From assembly GCA_039621445.1 (NCBI GenBank), contig CP154955.1:7114010-7178009 (forward strand): a stretch of DNA of 64,000 nucleotides, given 5' to 3'. The notes beneath the pieces were generated by a model that was not told the DNA's origin, did not search any database, and saw only the letters and a list, made by a program, of their open reading frames with translations. The translations under genes were made by a program, and so were the position numbers. Shown in pieces: positions 46,001 through 56,279 of this stretch (position 1 is the first letter of the stretch; each line of letters begins with the position of its first letter). The DNA is from Euglena gracilis (taxonomy: Eukaryota; Euglenida; Euglenophyceae; Euglenales).

Positions 46001-49000
46001 CGGACATCACGGCACACGACACGCTTTTACACAAAGAAACCGTGTTTGGGCCGATTTCGAGACTTTAGAAGTCTTAAATCTTCGCCCAAAACACGGTTTC
46101 AAACAAGAACAGTGTTTTGAGCCAAGGTTTTAGGGGGGCCCAGGGGCGACCGCGGCGCCTTCGGCGCCGCGGTCCCCGCCCCTGGGCTCCCCGTAACTCT
46201 TGGCCCAAACACAGTTCTTGACACAAAAGAGCCATACTTTGGTGGCTCTTTTGGACACAAAAGAGCCATACTTTGGTGGCTCTTTTGCCAAATCTTGGCA
46301 ATGAAAATGATATGCCAATCCGCAGGCGTCACAGACAACTTTGTTCAGCTCCACACAATTTGGATTTTTGGGAATGGCAACACCACAAAAACCACATTTC
46401 TCGTGTTTTATTGGCAGTTGGGACACAGCACGAGGCACAGGGGGTTGGTCAGGGGACTTCACACTGTTCGATGAGGCTCGCCTCATCGAACAACAGGCTG
46501 GGTTCCAGCTCCCATCCAGGCAACAAAGAAAGCATCCAGCTCAGGATAACAGGCTTGCCGATGTTGACACAGTTTGGCGAACTCCAAACAGTTGGCAACA
46601 GCACCAAGCTCTGCACCTATGGAGCCGGACTTTTTCTTTGTGTTGCCCTGTGCCAGCAAGGTGCCATGAAGGTGGTCCGTCCTAGGGGGAGGTGGCAAAA
46701 GACCATTCACAAAGTTTGCCGTGCGTTTGGCCATACTGGCAGGGCTGCGGAAAAAATAAAATAAATAAAAAAAGGGGGGGTGACACGTTTTCAATGAGGG
46801 CATTTGTGGCAATGACACGTTTTCCATTAAGGCATCTGTGTTCAGGCACGTTTTCAATGAGGGCATTTGTGGCAATGACACGTTTTCCATTAAGGCATCT
46901 GTGTTCAGGCACGTTTTCAGTGAGGGCGCCGTTTTTTGGGGTCCGAATTTCACAAATTCGCGTTTTTGACCCCTTGCGTGAATCATGACCACGAATTTCA
47001 GGGCAGGCATTTGGCGGGCTCTGAACACGTTTTGAAACAAATTGTGGCTGAGCCCAGATTTCAGCCTGAAAACGTGTTCAGGGGGCCCCCTTCGGGGGCC
47101 CCCTGGCTGAACACGTTTTCAGGCTGAAATCTGGGCTCAGCCACAATTTGTGTGTAGAAAATAGGCCATTTTGGCTCCCCGGCGCCTTCGGCGCTGAGGT
47201 CTGTGCTAGGGCACTTTTGGCCGTGTGCCCTACCCCCTTGGGGGGTCGGATCGGGAGTGCCTTGGAGTGCCTGCCCAGGCAGGCAACCCCCCCAGCAACT
47301 TAAAAAACAACCTGAATGCGACATGCAAAAAAAGAAACCAAAAAGCAAAACCTTGCCAGTGTTGTTCAAATGTGGCACCTATCTGGCTTGCAATACAACG
47401 GAATGCATGCCACAACGTAGACCTTCCCAAAGACCATTGCAGGTACACCCATACCAAAATGTTTATGATCATAAGCAGGGGTTCTCCTGCAAAAAAAAAC
47501 ACAACAACGAAAAATCCCTGTTTGCATACTCAAAATGATCAGTCTGCTCATCAGTTTCTATCCAAATCTGTAACCCCCCCAGTAACCTGGAAATCCAGCA
47601 TCTTCATCTTGTCCAATCTCTGCATCTTGTCCAGCCATTGCATCTTCTCCAGTATCTGCATCCATTGCATCTTATCCAGCATCTGCATCTTGTCCAGTAT
47701 CTGCATTCTATGCATCTTGTCCAATGTCTTCATCCATTGGCTCCCAATCAAATAACCACAAAAAGCCTCAAAATGACACAAAAAGCCCCAAAAAGCAACC
47801 AAAATAACCTAAAATGGCTTGAAAAAAAACCTAAAATTGCCCAAAAACGCCAACAATGTCCACAAAAGATCGTGAAAAATAATCACCAAAATGGCGCAAA
47901 ATGCCAAAAATGCCATAAAATGTGCTCATATTGACCCAAATTGGCCCAATATTTGCCAAATCAGTGCAAAATAGCCCCAAAATTAGCAAAAAAAATGCTC
48001 CAAAATGGCCAACATGGGTGTACTTCTGGAGATTTGTGGGAAAATTATCCAAAAGTGGGTTTAATTCTTCAAAATGTACAAAAAATGCCAGCATCGCCCA
48101 GCATCACCCTGCATCGCCCAGCATCGGAACCCCACCTCTGGTCTCCAAAAATCCAACATCACCCAGCATCATCAGAGGTGCTTGGTCCCCAGGGTATCAA
48201 ATGAGCGGGGAGGGGGGTCGGACCCCCAACCCCTGAGCAAACGATTCTCCGGCGCAAAGCGCCACAAATTTGGGGGATGGGCTTAAAAAGAGACTCAAAT
48301 TGCATTGAATATTTCGAAACTTTCAGCATCCCAAATCTTGAAAATTTGCAATCTTTTTGCATAATTGCATTTAATTGCATTTTTTTTGCATAATGGTTTT
48401 TTTGTGAAAAGTCACATTTTTTGCGAATTTTGCCTTTCCCAATTTTTTTTTAAGGATCTGCACAGGGAATTGCTACCAGACAGATTGTCTTGTGCAAGAC
48501 AAACCAGGTGCACATTGTCTTTGTACCAATTTTGTGTTGGCAGTTGTTGCGTGGCGAGTGTCTTGTTTATGCTTTTATGTTCCTTGGGCAGAGTTAATTT
48601 TGGTTGGCTGGTCATTTGAGAGCTCCATGGCGGTTTGCAAGCTTCCTACTCGTTCATAATCATATTCATATTTTGCCAAAAAAAATTGAAATGGCCTGTG
48701 CATAGGGTCTGGCAGTGTGGGCCAAAAATGTGACCCAACGAGGAGGCATTTTTACAGCAAAAAAATATTCTCTGAAAGAAAAAAGCTGCACGATTTCCCA
48801 ACCAACCAAAGTTGAACTGGCTCAGTGCCCCCAAGATGCATTGCAAATGCAGAAGACACATAATATTCCATCAACCCCGCGCAAACAACAACCTCTCCCG
48901 GTTCATTATTTGGGCATGGTCACCACAACCGCTGGGGGAAGTTGGTATAAAAATGCAATACCTTTTTTGATCAAAGAACTTTCTGGTGCCTTCGGCCACT

Positions 49001-52000
49001 TCCGACCATTCCAAGCCGACCACACCTTGGAATCCAGTGTCAAAACCAGTCATTCAGCCCCCCCCCAGAAGTTGTCTTCAGCCAATTTGGCTGCCCAAAA
49101 TGACAACTTTCTTCGTTTTTCTTCGGGTGAAGGTACGATAAAAATACCGAGATTCCCCATGAACTTCTTTCCTTCGAAACTGTTGCCCAAAAGGCAAAAT
49201 GTTCAGGGAAGCCAGCGGGGCAGGCCAACTCACAACCCAATAAGCCATCCCACCAAACCGGGACTTATTACAGGGGGGGGGGAAATGCAACTGGGCCCTT
49301 CAAATTATGCAAGTAAAAAAAATGCAAAAAAATGCAAAAAAATGCAAAAAAATGCAAAAAAATGCAACTTGCATGAAAAACCTGAGAAAAAGCTGGAATA
49401 TAACAGAACTTTGCTGCCTAAGATCAAAAAAAATTTCCAGGGCAAAATATTTTATGCAAAAAAAATGCAAAAAAAAATGCAAAAAAATCCATAAATATGG
49501 CAACCAACAACAAAATTTTTTTCCAGGGCAAAATATTTTATGTGGAAAATGCAAAAATATGCAAAAAATTTCAAACATATGGCAACCAACTACAAAAATT
49601 TTTTCCGGGGAAAATATTTTATGCAAAAAAATGCAAAAAAATGCAAAAAAATGCAAATTTCGGGAAAAGCCGATTATGCAAAAAAATGCAAATTATGCAA
49701 GTTGCATTTTTCCCCCCCCCCCTGCTTATTAACCCCCCCAGGGAAGGAAAATGAAAACCACCGGGGGCAATTTTTTTGGCCGCAAACCACCCAAAAACTG
49801 AGTTTTTGGTAGTTTTTTTTTGCGACTGACCATCATCAAAAATGCCATTTTTGACCAAATTAGCCAAAAAGTGCTAATTTCGGGGGGTTTTGGGGGTCAT
49901 TTGGGGGGGGGGGGTGGACTTTCACCAACAATTCCGGGATCCATAACCCCGCCCCCTTCGGCCCAGGCTTCTTTTTAAGCCCCCCGGGGGGGGGGAGGGG
50001 GGGGGTCCCCCCCCCACCCACCCAGGGTGGCGCGGGACCCCCCCCCCGGGGGGGGGGGGGGGGGGTTCCGGGGACCCCCCCAAAAGCGGGCCCGTTAAAG
50101 GCAATTTTCAAAAATTTTCGGCGCTTCGCGCCGAAAAGGTATACCCAGCGCCTCCGGCGCGGGACCCCCCCCCCCCCCGGGGGGGGGGGCCGGCCCGGGA
50201 CCCCCCCCCCCCGGGGGGTGGGTCCGGCCCGGACCCACCCCCCCACCCCCCCTCCCCCCGGGGGGGGGGGGGGTCAGGTGACTTAAAAAGAAGCCTGCTT
50301 CGGCCGACCAACCAAACCGGATCCTGCAAACCCCGGGGGGTTTACAAGTGGGGGGTTTACGCCCCAAACGCCGCAGGGCCGGGGCAGTGCGCACCGATCA
50401 CCACGCCCGTGCCGTGGTCGATGAAGAACGACGTGCCGATGGTGGCCCCCGGGTGGATGTCGATGGCGGTGCGGAGGTGGCAGTACTCGCTGATCATCCG
50501 CGGGATGAGGGGCACCTTCAGGCGGAACAGCTCGTGGGCGATCCGGTGGGAGAAGATGGCCTCGATGCCTGGGGCAGCCGGGCGTGAGGATGCCACGCTG
50601 TCCGGAAGCGGAGTGGGGAGGAGGTTGCAACACTATCCCGCGAACCTACACACGCTTTCTCACACTCCTCGGGCCCAAAAAACGGGCACAAAAGCACACG
50701 GAGGTGTTGGCCAGCAAGCAAAACGATAAAGGGCAAAATATGATCCGTGCGATTTGACATGGATGGGTGTGGAATGCCTCACAAATAGGGCATGGTTTAC
50801 ACCTGGGGGAGCATGAATACTCATGGACCATTGTGTATTGCTTTTGTAAAACACAGATTGCATTTTGAGCATTCTGGACGTTGATGCACCCTACCTGCTG
50901 TGTTTGCAGTCCAGCACTGCAGAAATTGTTTCACCATCCCTTGCTTCCAAAAAAAATGATTGTCTGGGAAAAACTGCTAAACATGGCTCTCCTTTGACCA
51001 CTCGACTAGCAAAGCTATGATTACCAGCCAATTTGGGGAAACGAGGATCGCAGCAAAGTCAGAATCACATGCCCACTCTGCGCGTGAAACTATCCCATTC
51101 ATTGGGATTCAGGGTTCGGTCTGAAATTACTCCAATGAGGATGGTTCGCCTTTCTGCAAAGGCGTGGCACACCTGGGTAGCAGAGGATAATTTCCTCTGG
51201 ACTCTTTGCCAGAGACAGGGAGGGTTGGGATCGAATAAACAACTTTATGGCGCGACTGAGTCAGCAAACCCTCCCCCTAATAGAAGCACGGAGCTGCTAC
51301 AAGCGCAGAGTCATAAAAGCGCACCCCCCGCCGCTGGGGTCCGCTACAGCACACCCCACATTTTGATGGGTTTTCTCAAGGAAATCAATAGAAATCGTGC
51401 AGTCCAAACCGGAGGCGGCGGTCCGCTATAAGCGCACCCGTGCTTCTATTAGGGGGGTACCACAGCGGTAATCTGATGGCAGACGTTTGGCTGTTCACCC
51501 TGAGGCTGCCTTCAGCCACTCAAAGGTGACCTCAACCGGAAGTTCACCACGGCATGGGTGTTTTAGGCGATTCAATCTGAGAGATCTTCATCCCCTAAGC
51601 ACCTGTCTGAAAGTGGGTCAACGCGATGGCATGTGTCCTGCCACTGGGAAAACAATGGCATTTTGACCAGGCAACGGGAAAAATGACAATGGAGTATTTT
51701 TTTTAGAACATCACACCAAAAATAAAATTTTAATATTTAATAAATTTAAATAAATATTATATATATTAATTTTTTAAAAAAGATTATGCATTGTTTCTTC
51801 CTTTCCTCAAAAACCAACAGAAAAGGTCAAAATGCAGATCAGTGGGGCAAATGGGGGGGTTGGCAAAGAAGGAAAATTGAAGAGAACAAAAGAGGGTGGT
51901 TTGGTGGGCTGGCCCCAACCGCCCCTGGCCGCAGGGTCCCCCCGCATGCAGGCGTCGACGTCCTGCAGCAGCACCACGCGCAGGTGGGGCAGCGTGAGGA

Positions 52001-55000
52001 CGAACTCCTCCGTGATGGACTTTGCGATGGCCGCAAAGCCAGGCTGCTGTTTGTATACCTCGCTGGGGGGTCAGAGGTTTGTCTTAGGACCCGGGGGGGG
52101 GAGGGTTTGGGCCATCCACCCCCTGAGGGACCCCCCAGGTCCCGTGCGTTGACTGCTGTGGGCAGGCAGGGCGGGAGAATGCTTTGATACCACCTCTCCG
52201 GCGCCGAGATTGTCACAGGAAATTTGCCTGGGCCGGACCCAGCTGGGACCCAACCCCCCCCCCCCCCGAGGGGGTGCCTGCTCTGGGTCATGTCCATCAT
52301 CATCATCCCGCGTCGGCGTTGTTTGTTTATGTTGTGTTCTGGGCAGGCACCCCATTGCAAAAGAGGTGCCAGAGGTGACCCGGGGGAGGTGGGTGGGTCC
52401 CAGCCGAGCCCCCCCCCCCCCAGGGTCGGGCCGAGTGGGTACCCCGCCTGGGGAGGGGTACCGCTCGGGAGGCAGGGGGGGGGGTTCCTCTATTTTCGAT
52501 TCGAAGCACCAAATTTTTTTGCTCCCCAAGATTGACCCTCCAAAATTGGGCCCCCCCAAGTCCCCCCAGGGGGGGGCAAATTGCCTTTAAAAGAAGCCTG
52601 GGTGCAGTGCTCGCCAGCGGTGGGGGACTCGTCATGGCAGTCGGCGCCAACACCCCCCAGCAAGGGGCAGGGGGGGGACGGGGGTGAAGCCCTGCTGTGA
52701 CCCCCCCCCCGAGCCCCATCCGCATCCTGCCTCCCTCCGGGAGAGGTTGGCCACTCAGGCTAAAACTGCTCCAAACCCCGGATTCTGATCATCAAATGCA
52801 TCATTCCCTTTGGCGCTGGCAAGGTCAATGGCATCCCCGACCGAGCAACCACCCGGGAGTCCGAAACCAGCTGGTCAGCTACCGCCGGGGGAGGGAGTTG
52901 GAAACACTAAACTATCCTCCTTTCCCCCGTCCCCATCATATCTAAGGTCACTGAATATTCCTTCGCCCTCATCAAAGATCCCCCTCACCAATTGCAATGG
53001 CTTTTGACATCCACGACGTTCCACTCCTTCGTATTTCATTTCATTGCAAACAAAGAAAATTAGGAGGTTGGCGAAAACATACGTGCAAAATACTCTTTGA
53101 TTTCAACCTTTAAAAAAAAACCTCACTGAGAGACGTTTGGCTTTCATGATGCAACCCTCAATCCACCAAAACTTCCAGAAAGCATAATTATTTAGTAGCA
53201 TTTTATTGATTGTTTGATTGATTGATTTGTGTGTTAATTGAGTATTCATTTATTTTTATTTGTATTTATTTAGTTTCCCTTCATCCCCATCACCATATGG
53301 GACAACTGGACGGAGGATGCTGGACGTAGATCAGCGCACGCCGCACCTGATCCTGCAAAAGGTCCTCCACCTCGCTCAGGAGCATCCCTGAGGTGTTCGG
53401 CAGTTTCACAGACCCAGCGCACACAAAGTCGTGCAAAAGAAATATCAAAAACAGCAAAGAAATAAAAATAGGGCCCAACGCAACTACCCACAAAATGCCG
53501 CAGAGCGGAAATCAGGTCGTGGGGAACGATCTCAGCGCTTCCGGCATGTGTCACTTTGAACTCCTTCCCCTCCTCCCACATCACCATACTGCTGGATTCC
53601 ATGCTGAAATTGACCGACCCAGGGGGGGGGGGGGCGCTCGAAGTGTCCCCACAGACACGACAGGGGGGGGGGGGTGTCCTGCCGGGCCATAGGTCCGGAA
53701 AAGGGTCCTTCCCAAGGCTTTGGGCGCCGGAATGACCAAATGCCCAGGGACGTTTGGCCTTGTGCCACCCGGGAAGTCGATGGGGGGAATCCATTTTTTT
53801 TACCAATGCCCAGGGGGAGGGGGGTCGTCACTTAAACTCTTTCAAAAACCAGTCAGTCACTATTTTCGGAAAACCAGTAAATCGCCCCCCCCCCCCCCGG
53901 GATATGGCTGCAAATGTGATAAAATGACCCCAAAATTTCTGGCGCCTTCTGCACCGGGTCACTTTGGCGGTTTTTTGCCGACTCCCCCCCAGGGGGTTAG
54001 GTGAGGGGGTTGCCCCTAAAAAATCCAGTCAGTCACACTGAAAACCCAGTCTGTCACCCCCTGAACTGAAGGGGGGGTCCAGTGACTGAGTGGCTGTATG
54101 AAGTGGGTGCCTTAGGCACCCACTTCACCTCAGGGATCCCGGAGTGGGATCAGCCGGGCATCATAATTTCAGCTGGCTGGGAGCCAAGGGAGTTGACTCG
54201 ATCGCCCCCCCCCCCAAATAAAAACGCCCAAAATTCACTGTTCCAAAATCCATAAAATGGCAATGGTCCCTGCACAGATTTAAATTGTGCGGAAGATATT
54301 TGGGTTTGAAATCGGTGCCCTAATGAGGAGGAAAGATAAAACAGTCGCCTTGAACTGGGAGGACCAATCAAAACCCCCCCCCCCCCCGGCCCCATCCAAG
54401 TTCGTGCAACCCCCAACTGGGGGGTGTCGTACGCACCTCCAAACCTCCAACCCCCGACCAAGGGGTGGCCACAAGACCAGGTGAAAAACAACCCGATAAA
54501 TTTTTTGGGTCACCAACCATGGGATTGGTCGAATGTATATGTGACGGGGGGTGGTCGGCACCAAAGAGTGGGGGCCAGTAGCCAGCCCAGGGACATACCA
54601 AGGTGGTAGCGGAGGTTGTCATTCGAGACGTGATAATCCTCGAAGATGCCCGGGAAGATGATCTTCCGCAGCAGCGTCACGATCCAAAGCAGGCCAGCAT
54701 TGCTACCGGTGGGGGACTCCCTCCCTTCTGCTTGACCCCAGCCCAGGGCTGCACAGGAATCCCTGAAACCCGACGGCTGGAGGGGCTCTCACATTTGGAA
54801 TACCAACAGCAGCATGCACTGCGGGGGTTGGCAGGGCAGCTTGTGCCGGAGTGGGCATTTTATCCGGACAAGGCTTGCACATTGCTTCCAAACGCTCCAC
54901 AAACTTGAGCTGGCCGCAAATACGGTCAACCTCAGCCTCCAAATGCCTAATGCGTTTGCGGTAACGGGAAAATCATCCAAGTGTGGTATTTCTGGGGGCG

Positions 55001-56257
55001 CCGATTTTTGGGCCAAAATTTTCTGCAGTGCCAAAGGAAACTTTCCTGGCCCCACCTCCCAGGTGGGTCCGACCGCACCCCCCACCCTCTACGGCCCTGT
55101 CCTTGCCCCCTGCCGTTTACACAATGAAACGCAGCCTGGCCTCGATGACCTTCTGGGTGCTGGGCAGTGAGAAGATGTCGGTGTGGGGCCGGTGCTCCGC
55201 GTCCTGCAGGATGCTGTCGAGCAGGTTGTGCACGATGGTGTCCACCGGGTGTTGGCCGCACAGCTCCGGGGGGCACCCAGGGGCTGAATCCACCCACCCA
55301 TCCACCCCGGGGGGGGGGGGGCTTGGGGGACTCACTTTTGGGTGGGTGAGTTTTGGTGTGCAAACAAAGTTCAGCACTTCCAATAATGAAGGTAAACCCA
55401 CTCGGTCCCGGACCAGGAACTGGTTTCGAGCCAAAAATGAGCGTTTTTCGACCCAGGCTCCCAAACCCCTGACCCCCCCCCGGGTCGTCAACCTTTAAAA
55501 AATCCCTTGATCCCTGGACCCGCCGCCGCCGCAGAAGAAATGTTGGGGGCCGGGATGCCCACAAGCAGGTGGAATGGTGAGGATGGGTGGCGTTTGAGGG
55601 CATGAGGCTCACAGAGGATCGCGCCATAAATACGGGAGCGAAAACGCATTTTGGAAGAAAGTCCAGAGACGCATTTTCAAACAAGAAAAGCAACCTCCGA
55701 AGGCGTCTGCAGCAGATTCGAAAAAGCGGAATTTGATTCTGCACCGGCGCTTTCGCATCTGCGACGACAGCCACGCCCCATTACAAGCCTTGAAAACTTG
55801 CTTTCCGAGGATGAAAAGGGTTCGGTTTGTGTAATGATTCTCGGACCCTCACCAAGACGGGCCGTGGGCGAACGCATGGCCGGGCGGCACGCGTCTGCTC
55901 GCCCGTCGTGCTCGCGACCAGGGTTTTTTTTTTAAGACCGGGGTGGAGGAGGGGGTGCCCCCACCCCCCCCCCCCCCTGGGGGGCCCGGGGGGGGGGGGT
56001 CTTGGGGGACCCCGTTTCCCCGAAAATGGCCAAAAATCATGAAAAATGCTAAAAAATAGTAGTTTTTAAAATTTTTCGGCGCCTTCGGCACCAAAAAAAT
56101 ATATCTCCCTGGGGGGGGGGGCTCGGCCGGACCCACCCCCCCTGCCTCCCCCCCCCCTGGGGGTCCAAGACTAAAAAAAACCCCTGCTCGCGACGCGATG
56201 GGCCAGCCACCCCGCCCGCCCACCCAGCCTTGGAAGGGATCGCCTCACATATTGCAT
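43046..56257 (-). CDS. Serine O-acetyltransferase (12 exons)
   Basis: The enzyme transfers acetyl from acetyl-CoA to serine, the step before cysteine synthase. Exons, 5' to 3': 56257-56190, 55913-55853, 55263-55142, 54684-54599, 53387-53294, 52062-51931, 51210-51173, 50568-50395, 44553-44427, 43884-43830, 43420-43288, 43092-43046 (stop). They total 1137 nt, about 378 residues, and every junction keeps phase. Landmarks are [32 protein letters not shown], the hexapeptide helix [20 protein letters not shown] with catalytic Asp/His, [15 protein letters not shown] and [13 protein letters not shown]. The type is the bacterial form with FPG and CYPG blocks rather than plant/E. coli CysE. The N-terminus is Arg-rich, as in a mitochondrial presequence (inference). 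The first two exons and the exon 3 acceptor are less certain. Confidence 0.9.
43421..43829 (-). other. Nonconventional intron 10 of the acetyltransferase gene
   Basis: No GT-AG. The intron starts ACC-CAGGGC and ends GCCCTG-GGCCC, so CAG is at +4 and CTG at -8, and CAGGGC pairs with GCCCTG. The join gives KGA-TIGGSVF, matching the family. Confidence 0.85.
43885..44426 (-). other. Nonconventional intron 9 of the acetyltransferase gene
   Basis: Starts GCC-CAGCCG and ends CGGCTG-CCGCC; CAGCCG pairs with CGGCTG. The join gives EDDVT-IYAGAV, as in homologues. Confidence 0.85.
46104..46222. repeat. Long imperfect hairpin
   Basis: Arms of about 55 bases start AAGAACAGTGTTTTG and close at GCGGCGCC-TTC-GGCGCCGC. 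The outer part repeats at 46198-46222 as the complement. Confidence 0.75.
46330..46486 (-). CDS. Short zinc-finger-like frame inside an intron, unassigned
   Basis: A minus-strand frame reads [10 protein letters not shown], then [14 protein letters not shown]: two CxxC pairs followed by HxHC, a treble-clef or PHD-like metal site. It lies within the acetyltransferase intron and inside the fold-back element. No start or end can be set, and it may be a relic of a mobile-element protein. Confidence 0.35.
47038..47150. repeat. Near-perfect 53-base hairpin
   Basis: CAAATTGTGGCTGAGCCCAG continues to GGGGCCCCC, then TTC, then the complement ending in CCACAATTTG. The centre is a G/C palindrome. Confidence 0.9.
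47590..47735. repeat. Short CATCTTGTCCA-type minisatellite
   Basis: Repeated CATCTTGTCCAGTATCTGCA words of 12-30 bases, imperfect. Confidence 0.6.
49313..49700. repeat. A-rich repeats: AAAAAAATGC tandem and about 80-base unit
   Basis: AAAAAAATGC decamers occur at 49316-49368 and 49620-49660. A unit with ATGGCAACCAAC, a T-run, CCAGGGC (or CCGGGG) and AAAATATTTTATG recurs about three times at 49430-49625. Confidence 0.7.
49964..50297 (-). mobile_element. Introner-like element 1 (334 bp)
   Basis: Perfect 16-base inverted ends: CAGGCTTCTTTTTAAG and CTTAAAAAGAAGCCTG. Flanked by the 8-bp duplication CTTCGGCC (49956-49963 and 50298-50305). The inside is C-runs and G-runs around TTTTCGGCGC-TTC-GCGCCGAAAA. 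It sits in conventional intron 8, about 100 bases after exon 8. Confidence 0.9.
51211..51930 (-). other. Nonconventional intron 6 of the acetyltransferase gene
   Basis: Starts GGC-CAGGGGCGGTTGGG and ends CCCAACCCTCCCTG-TCTCT. CAGGG pairs with CCCTG and GGTTGGG with CCCAACC. It precedes a 38-nt exon and joins GDPA to [13 protein letters not shown]. Confidence 0.85.
54685..55141 (-). other. Nonconventional intron 3 of the acetyltransferase gene
   Basis: Starts GGC-CAGGC and ends GCCTG-CTTTG; CAGGC pairs with GCCTG. The join gives [16 protein letters not shown], the exact length seen in relatives. Confidence 0.85.
55914..56189 (-). other. Nonconventional intron 1 made by an introner-like element
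   Basis: The intron equals element 2 plus 3 nt (GAG) before CAG and 5 nt (GTCGC) after CTG. Splicing leaves GTCGC|GAG, one copy of the 8-bp duplication, and keeps the first exons in frame from the ATG at 56257. Confidence 0.7.
55919..56186 (-). mobile_element. Introner-like element 2 (268 bp)
   Basis: Ends CAGGGTTTTTTTTTTAAGAC and AAGACTAAAAAAAACCCCTG; 8-bp duplication CTCGCGAC at 55911-55918 and 56187-56194. Same interior plan as element 1 (C-run, G-run, CCCGAAAATGGCCAAAA, TTTTCGGCGCCTTCGG). Confidence 0.92.
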
Positions 56258-56276
56258 CGTAGCCGGAGGAACAGGG

Positions 56277-56279
56277 GCT
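56277..56279 (-). promoter_or_regulatory. Candidate 3' acceptor upstream of the acetyltransferase ATG
   Basis: TTTACAACAG lies 19-20 bases before the ATG at 56257 on the minus strand. It could be the acceptor for spliced-leader addition, which is common in euglenids, or for an upstream intron. It is weak because the pyrimidine tract is poor. Confidence 0.25.

Larger units (their letters stand above)
45654..47031. mobile_element. Fold-back element with inverted ends and internal minisatellites
   Basis: The left end (ACGTGTTCAGCCCGCCAAAT and on, 45654-45698) recurs inverted at 46984-47031. Just inside each end is an array of a roughly 68-base unit containing GACACGTTTTCCATTAAG and GGCACGTTTTCAATGAG (45702-45850 and 46782-46925). 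Internal hairpins lie at 46104-46222. Confidence 0.7.
44554..50394 (-). other. Conventional 5.8 kb intron 8 of the acetyltransferase gene
   Basis: Donor G|GTGCGC and acceptor TTTCAG|GGG join VVIG to ETSTLG. The intron contains A-rich repeats, a fold-back element (45.65-47.15 kb), a zinc-finger-like frame near 46.4 kb and one introner-like element (49964-50297). Confidence 0.88.

Noticed and set aside
47165-47178. GCCATTTTGGCTC, resembling part of the dinoflagellate spliced leader
   Set aside because: Only about 13 bases match, it lies inside an intron next to a hairpin, and the intron rules point to a euglenid instead.
54947-55774. 275-codon minus-strand frame across acetyltransferase exon 3
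   Set aside because: Out of frame with the conserved exon; the exon is read in the neighbouring frame.
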